Below, piece after piece: positions 59,006 through 64,000 of a stretch of DNA of 64,000 nt. Source of the stretch: Thalassia testudinum (lineage: Eukaryota > Streptophyta > Magnoliopsida > Alismatales > Hydrocharitaceae). How positions within the stretch are numbered: position 1 is the stretch's first letter; the number at the start of each line of letters is the position of its first letter. The stretch lies in the NCBI GenBank assembly GCA_037157565.1, contig JAZHRO010000054.1, positions 12,197,501 to 12,261,500 on the forward strand, given 5' to 3'. The notes beneath the pieces are model-generated. The model ran no database searches and was not told the origin of the DNA. It saw nothing but the letters and a program-made list of their open reading frames with translations. The position numbers and the translations under genes were made by a program.

Positions 59006-62000
59006 TCAGCCTTTCCATGTGTCCTTCATTTGCCTGATCTTCAAGAGAGCATCTACTGCAGAATTGCCTCCAACTTTTCCCTACAAACCATGCTTCATTT
59101 GGTTATTGGTTCTGTCAGAGCTAAAATAGATCTCTAGTAGAAATCTCCATAAGATGGCTATATGTGTTAAAAGACAAAGCCTATATCCAACAAAAACCAA
59201 GAACCCATTATGTGTACTTATTCCGTAAATCTAGGTGATATCAAGCCAGTTGGGGAGAAGGTTTTCAAGTGTAGAACAAAAGACGTTGCCTCTGACTGGA
59301 TCGTCCCTATTTTTGCAATCAAAATTTACGGGCTGAAAGTACCATCATGTTGGAAATTAATCAAAGTTTCTGAGGTTTCTATAGTCTCTATTTAGATAGA
59401 TTTTGACTAATAAAGAAAATCTCAGTTAGCCCGAGCCTGCATATTCTGCTCGTTGGCCCTGACAAATGAATGTACCTAATCCAAGGGGGTTGGGATGAGA
59501 TCAGAAAAAAGTACCCAATCCCATGCCTAGAACTGATCATGTCCAAGCATATTTGCAAGCATACACTGGCACGCAAAGACATATCAGTACCAAACAAATA
59601 CCTGTATCTCCGGCAGATCAGCACGCATGAAAGGATTAGTTTCCAGTTCTTCGCCAATAGTTGAAGGTATAGTTGGAAGGTTTGATTGAAGTTGACGCTG
59701 AACCCAGGAGAGCTTTTGCATCATCTTTTCATTGTCCGGTTCAATGGTTAATGCAAATCGTAGATTCTTCTCTGTGTACTAAGAAACCACAAAAACAAAC
59801 CCCAACACTTATTGGTTCAACGGCGAAGGTCAAGTAATCCAAGAGAAAAATAAAAATTACCACTGGCTAATTAACTAAATATTACTTAATTATTAATTGA
59901 AAGGATCCCATAAACAAAATATTCTAACAAATAACGGAAGGGCAAAAATCTCTAGAAAATATCACAGACTACTTTGTTTATTTTTGCGAGAATCAGAGAA
60001 AATTATCACATTGGGAAGCTTTACCGGTTCATGAGAATGCAGTAGTATGTCCTTGCAAACAAAAAGACTGCAGTGGTATGGAAACAATTTGCACATCTCG
60101 AAGGACCTAGCAGTTCTCTATCTCTCCCTAAAGAACCTAGACGAATGCTTAAGACTAGAATATGAATGCTGAACTCTGAATCATAGCATTTATTCTTATG
60201 GGAATGAAAATCCTTTTCCTTGAGATATGGACAATTGGGAATCTAACTCCAAAAGAAGCACTTTATTATGCTTCTTCTAATTTGATTGATTGCTTTGTTC
60301 CTTTTCTACATGTGGAGGAAACTAAAAATGTCTTCTGATGATATCACAAGGCACAACAATAAAAGAGTGGCCACCTGTTTGTTTGGATCATTTTTTGGAA
60401 AGCTGGTTCTCTATATAGGAAGTGGGTAGATCATAGCAGGGTTTTAAATATTGATATCAATATCGTATTGATAAGTTATAAATGAGATATATTAGGAATA
60501 TTTCACCGATATCGAGGAATTTCGAGGAAATCGCTCAAAATGATCCAAAATGACTTAAAATGTCACAGATTTGATAAAATTATCATTTTAATAACCACTA
60601 CATGTATGAAGAAATACCTAGAAAACTAAAAATATAATTTTTTTTTGAAAAGGGAAAAGATGATTGTCCAGTTGATAACCACCCAAAATAATTAATTAAA
60701 AAGGAGCCAAAAAAATGACCAATTTACATAGAATTTTCCTAGAATTTAAATAAAGACATGATGCTACAAATAAAATTCTCAATGTATTGAAAGAAAACAT
60801 AATATAAATGCGCTACTAGCAGTGTTTACTTAGACGTGGGAGACAATCGCAAGCAGTTGTAATTGTCTCACCCTAACAAAAATTTATTTTCTTGAGGAGA
60901 AGACAAAATTGGGACGATGCATTCAAGTAGGTCAAGGGGAGGGGAAGAGCATGACGTTTAGTTCTCAACTAGTCATTAAAGTTGTTGGCATCAACTAAAC
61001 ATGAGTTGAAGCTTTAATAGAATCTTTTGAGATAGGTTTAAAAGAAAAGAATCCAATTTTCAAGGATTGGCAGCAAGGTCTATAAGGTTTAGAACAAAGC
61101 ACATATCTGTTCACACGAATGGCTAAAAAATGGGCAAAATATTGCCCGTATCCCCTACATATTGTTGATACATGGGAAAAATTACAAAGGCTTGATATCG
61201 ACGATATATCGCTCAATACATGAGAGAATGATCCGTACCCTTTATTGATATATCATAGGCTAGCGATGTGCAATATATTGACAATATATCTCCGACATAT
61301 CATGATATTTAAATCATTATCTTCATCGAAGCATATCCCTTCTTTGGCAAGAATGAATTCATTGAGTGGATACCTCATGGTGAGGGATATCTGGGTATAA
61401 AACCAGCCCTATCAATATATTGCCGAATTCATCAACTTTTTCATCATAATTACATCCTTATACATCAACAACAATCACTCGACAGGTAGTTATTGTCTTT
61501 TTCCTCAGCATTACATTTCTTAGACACTAACAACAATTACTAAATAAGTAGACCATCCCTCTCAGAAGAATTAAACAAAACAAAAGCAGGTCTGGACTTG
61601 ATAACTAACATCAAGAAAACTGGTTAGGGCAGTGTTGGCTGGATCTGGAATTATGGCACCTTCTCTGTTAGAAAGGTCTATCTTAGATATATGCATAACT
61701 CCCCTCAAGCGAATGACAGCCTTGCAGCAGATTGGAAATGGTTTGGAAATGTAAAATTCCCCTTAAGATGGAGTTTTTCTTATAGCTCTTGAGAGGAAGG
61801 TTGCTTACCAGGGCGTATCGAAGTTGTTGGGCTCCAAAAGCTACTACTGTAGGATGCCCTTTATGCAGTGGAGAGACAGAAGATGTTAACCATCTCTTCT
61901 TCTTATGTTCGTTTGTGACCTTTGCTGGGCTGGCAGTGGTGACTGGTCTATCAGCTACAGCTCTTTTTCAGATTTCTGGTCTAGTATACATGGGTTGCTT

Positions 62001-63103
62001 GTTCATGGAGACACTACTAGGAGAGCTTTCTTTATTTTGTGGAGCATCTGGATAAAGCATGACTGGGTGATTTTTAAAGGAGTAAGGGCTTCTATTGATC
62101 GTGTTTTACTTCACTTTAACTTTCTCTATACCTCTTAGCCCTAGTTTATGTTACAGGTGTTAACCCCTGTTTATCACAGGGGTCAAGCGGGCCCTTCTTT
62201 GGATTTGTAACTCAGCTTATCTCAACAGGAGATTTGGGGGGTTATCTCAACTCCCCACTTAATCCCCTTTTGGCCCCTTGTCCCAATTTGTAAAGCCAGG
62301 TTAACCCCTATAAGAAGTAAACACCTACAGGGGTTAATCCCCCTTCCCAGGTAAACAAACAACAGTTAACTCCTGTTGCCAAGATACAAACATGGGTTAA
62401 CTAACCCATGATGTAAATTAGGCCTCAATGTTTTGAGTTCTCCTCTCTATTAATGCGGGGGGGGAGGGGGGGGGCACGGGTGTGTGGGGTTGGTTAATGT
62501 TGCTTGTCAACCCCATTTTTACTTTTCAAAGAAACTAACATTAAAAAAAAAATCAAAATCATGGGTTGTAAGCACCTCATGACCACAGTAGACTCGGGTG
62601 GGTTTTGGCAGTGATCCCAATGTCACGCAAAGAGACTGAAACATTTGTTCTGCTGTGCCTTCAAAGAACTTACCGCAACCAGCAATAAACTGCATGAGTT
62701 GCCACAACCTTGTCACCTTTTCAGTAATAACAGATATGAAAATTTATAGGAAGAGCCTTAAAACCGAGCTCAAGACTATAAGCTGCTTACCAAAGTATCT
62801 CCAGTAAAGACAGCCGGATCTTCATCTTTATTTCTAACATAGTAACTGATATGGCCTTTAGTGTGGCTGTCAGTGACATATTAGCACGATTAGGTATGGT
62901 AAATCTGAAGAGCCGTGATGGTTTGTAATAACAAGACCTACCAAGGGGTGTGTAGGGATAATATAGTAATATCTTTCCCCAGTGACAACTTATCACCATT
63001 CTCCAATTTATCTGTGCATCCCTGTACATTATCTATAGAGCCACCGAAAACCTTAATGCCAGGAACCAATTGCTTTATTTTGTTATTTCCTCCAGCATGG
63101 TCC
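59006..63103 (-). CDS. GLX2: Glyoxalase II (hydroxyacylglutathione hydrolase), 3' exons
   Basis: Five minus-strand exons join in frame: 63103-62942, 62866-62791, 62689-62576, 59778-59602 and 59080-59006 (TGA). All introns are GT-AG. The protein hydrolyses S-D-lactoylglutathione to D-lactate and glutathione in methylglyoxal detoxification. Visible family residues: the DH of the metal motif THHHWDH (DHAGGN), the histidines in HTPCHTKGH, the aspartate in TGDTLF, the substrate loop GCGKFFEG, the metal histidine in YCGHEYT, and C-terminal R and K in [13 protein letters not shown]. It matches the plant cytosolic GLX2-2 type, about 258 residues long; some 198 residues are here. About 60 N-terminal residues, including THHHW, lie in exons beyond the right edge. 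The frame is clean. A 2797 bp intron (59779-62575) holds three mobile-element relics. Confidence 0.92.
60438..61317. mobile_element. Inverted-repeat element rich in ATATCG in the GLX2 intron
   Basis: The left end gggttttaaatattgatatc faces a right end whose reverse reads ATGATTTAAATATCATGATA. Both inner flanks are dense in gatatatc/accgatatcg units. This fits a MITE-like DNA element of about 0.9 kb. No exact target duplication was found, so ends are approximate. Confidence 0.4.
61630..62130 (+). mobile_element. L1-type LINE relic (zf-RVT region)
   Basis: Frame-shifted + strand pieces read [12 protein letters not shown], then [13 protein letters not shown], then a zinc-binding [20 protein letters not shown] at about 61856-61915, in the order found in the zf-RVT domain of plant L1 elements. 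At least two frame changes occur. It lies antisense to the glyoxalase gene, inside its intron, and is broken on the right by the MITE at 62138. Confidence 0.65.
62138..62424. mobile_element. Tourist/PIF-like MITE
   Basis: The left end GCCCTAGTTTATGTTACAGG and the reverse of the right end, GGCCTAATTTACATCATGGG, are imperfect terminal inverted repeats. The 3 bp flanks are TTA (62135-62137) and TCA (62425-62427), close to the TWA duplication of PIF/Harbinger elements. The 287 bp interior is full of gttaacccct and aggggttaa inverted pieces and does not code. Confidence 0.5.
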
Positions 63104-64000
63104 CTAAGCCATCAACCGCAAAGACCAAGGGTCACAAAAAAGAACACCATCAGGCTTGAAACCAATAATCTATAAATAATATCTCATCCATGTATCGAGT
63201 ATCAATTACAATCATAGCATGACATTAATGAGAATTTATTTGCTCCAGCAGGACATGGTATCCACTCTCTTCTCATAAAACTGAAAAATAACAGGCTTAA
63301 GAAATAACCTCAAGGAAAAATGTATGAGCTTGACCGAATTCGAAATCTTGGTTCATAAGAGGATATAAAACAAAAAGCACCACATCTGGATATATTAATA
63401 ATGTAAAACAATGAAATACTTATCCTTCAATACGTACATATTCGTATCAATCTAAGAGATACGTCATGCGCCATATTCTTTCCAGGAATTGGTACCATGT
63501 ATGTAGCAAATTATTGCCCTACTTATCACAATGTGATTAGCCTTCTGTTTATGAGAGGCAAGGGAGAGATATCAAAGACATTATCAGAGTGACTTTCTTG
63601 AATGTGCATGTGAGAAAGAATATTTTCAGAGCTTTGACTTTAATAGGATTTTGTCTTTTGCATAAAAGGGATGCAAGGCAACTTTCATTTAATTGAGCAG
63701 AATACATAAGAAAGCAATCATCAAAACATCAGTATCCTTCTTCCTTTTTCTTTTTGAAAATGCTTTAGGAGTATCCATCGTTGTTGCACTTGTGCTGCTC
63801 AAAGGGCAAGACCTAGGACCTAGATCCAGATCCACGAAGTTTATTTCTGGTAATAGATTGACATCATAGTTGTGCAAAGCAACTAAGCTAAGCACTTGAC
63901 TGCAAGTATAGTCAAGTAGATAATATGTGATCCTAAATGAAAACTGATGCCTGCAATGAGGACTGGCTTTATGGATAAAAAATAAGGTGTGCTGATCAAA
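63104..64000 (-). other. 5' intron of the glyoxalase II gene
   Basis: The sequence right of the 63103 acceptor. I looked for the expected THHHW and N-terminal exons on the minus strand and found none, so this is intron up to the edge. Confidence 0.5.

Overview
The window is nuclear DNA from a flowering plant. Three host genes with plant-type protein sequence and GT-AG introns are recognisable. They sit among dense, nested Ty1/copia retrotransposons, LINEs, SINEs and MITE-like elements. The species cannot be named from sequence alone; a non-grass angiosperm with TE-swollen introns is my guess. No bacterial operon, CRISPR array or viral genome was seen.

Host genes: (1) the 3' half of a STAR/KH-domain RNA-binding protein gene (SPIN1/quaking-like) on the + strand, coding exons 11646-33269. 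Its KH region is split by a 19.8 kb intron full of nested copia elements. (2) A complete + strand gene for the splicing factor SUA (SUPPRESSOR OF ABI3-5, plant RBM5/RBM10 homologue), coding exons 40240-56104. I reconstructed 15 coding exons that keep one open frame of 1067 codons plus stop. (3) The 3' five exons of a cytosolic-type glyoxalase II gene on the - strand, 63103 down to 59006; its 5' exons lie beyond the right edge. SUA and glyoxalase II converge.

Region by region: 1-549 is the leader and 5' LTR of a minus-strand copia. 643-760 is a tRNA-derived SINE. 1130-2340 is a GC-rich LTR-like block. 2620-7626 is a nearly full-length but frame-broken + copia. 7627-11645 is intronic or upstream DNA with an L1 relic and a hAT-like candidate. 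12378-30688 is a nest built on one + copia (A). It holds a minus copia (C) inside A's primer binding site, then unassigned LTR-like sequence and a second LTR type. Next come a + copia 3' end (D) and a minus copia (E) carrying two solo LTRs. A fragment of a universal-stress-protein gene lies beside E. 30800-31312 is the 3' end of an RTE-type LINE. 33560-37850 is repeat-rich intergenic DNA with a 233 bp tandem duplication. SUA introns hold a SINE with a perfect 10 bp target duplication and a mini-copia with a 5 bp duplication. The large glyoxalase II intron holds an L1 relic, a Tourist-like MITE and an inverted-repeat element.

The two RNA-binding genes and the glyoxalase gene are unrelated housekeeping functions with no sign of acting as one system. 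The most informative material is the ordered nesting of retroelements, supported at several points by exact target-site duplications, and the persistence of intact exons and splice sites around it. I found no convincing new biological system.
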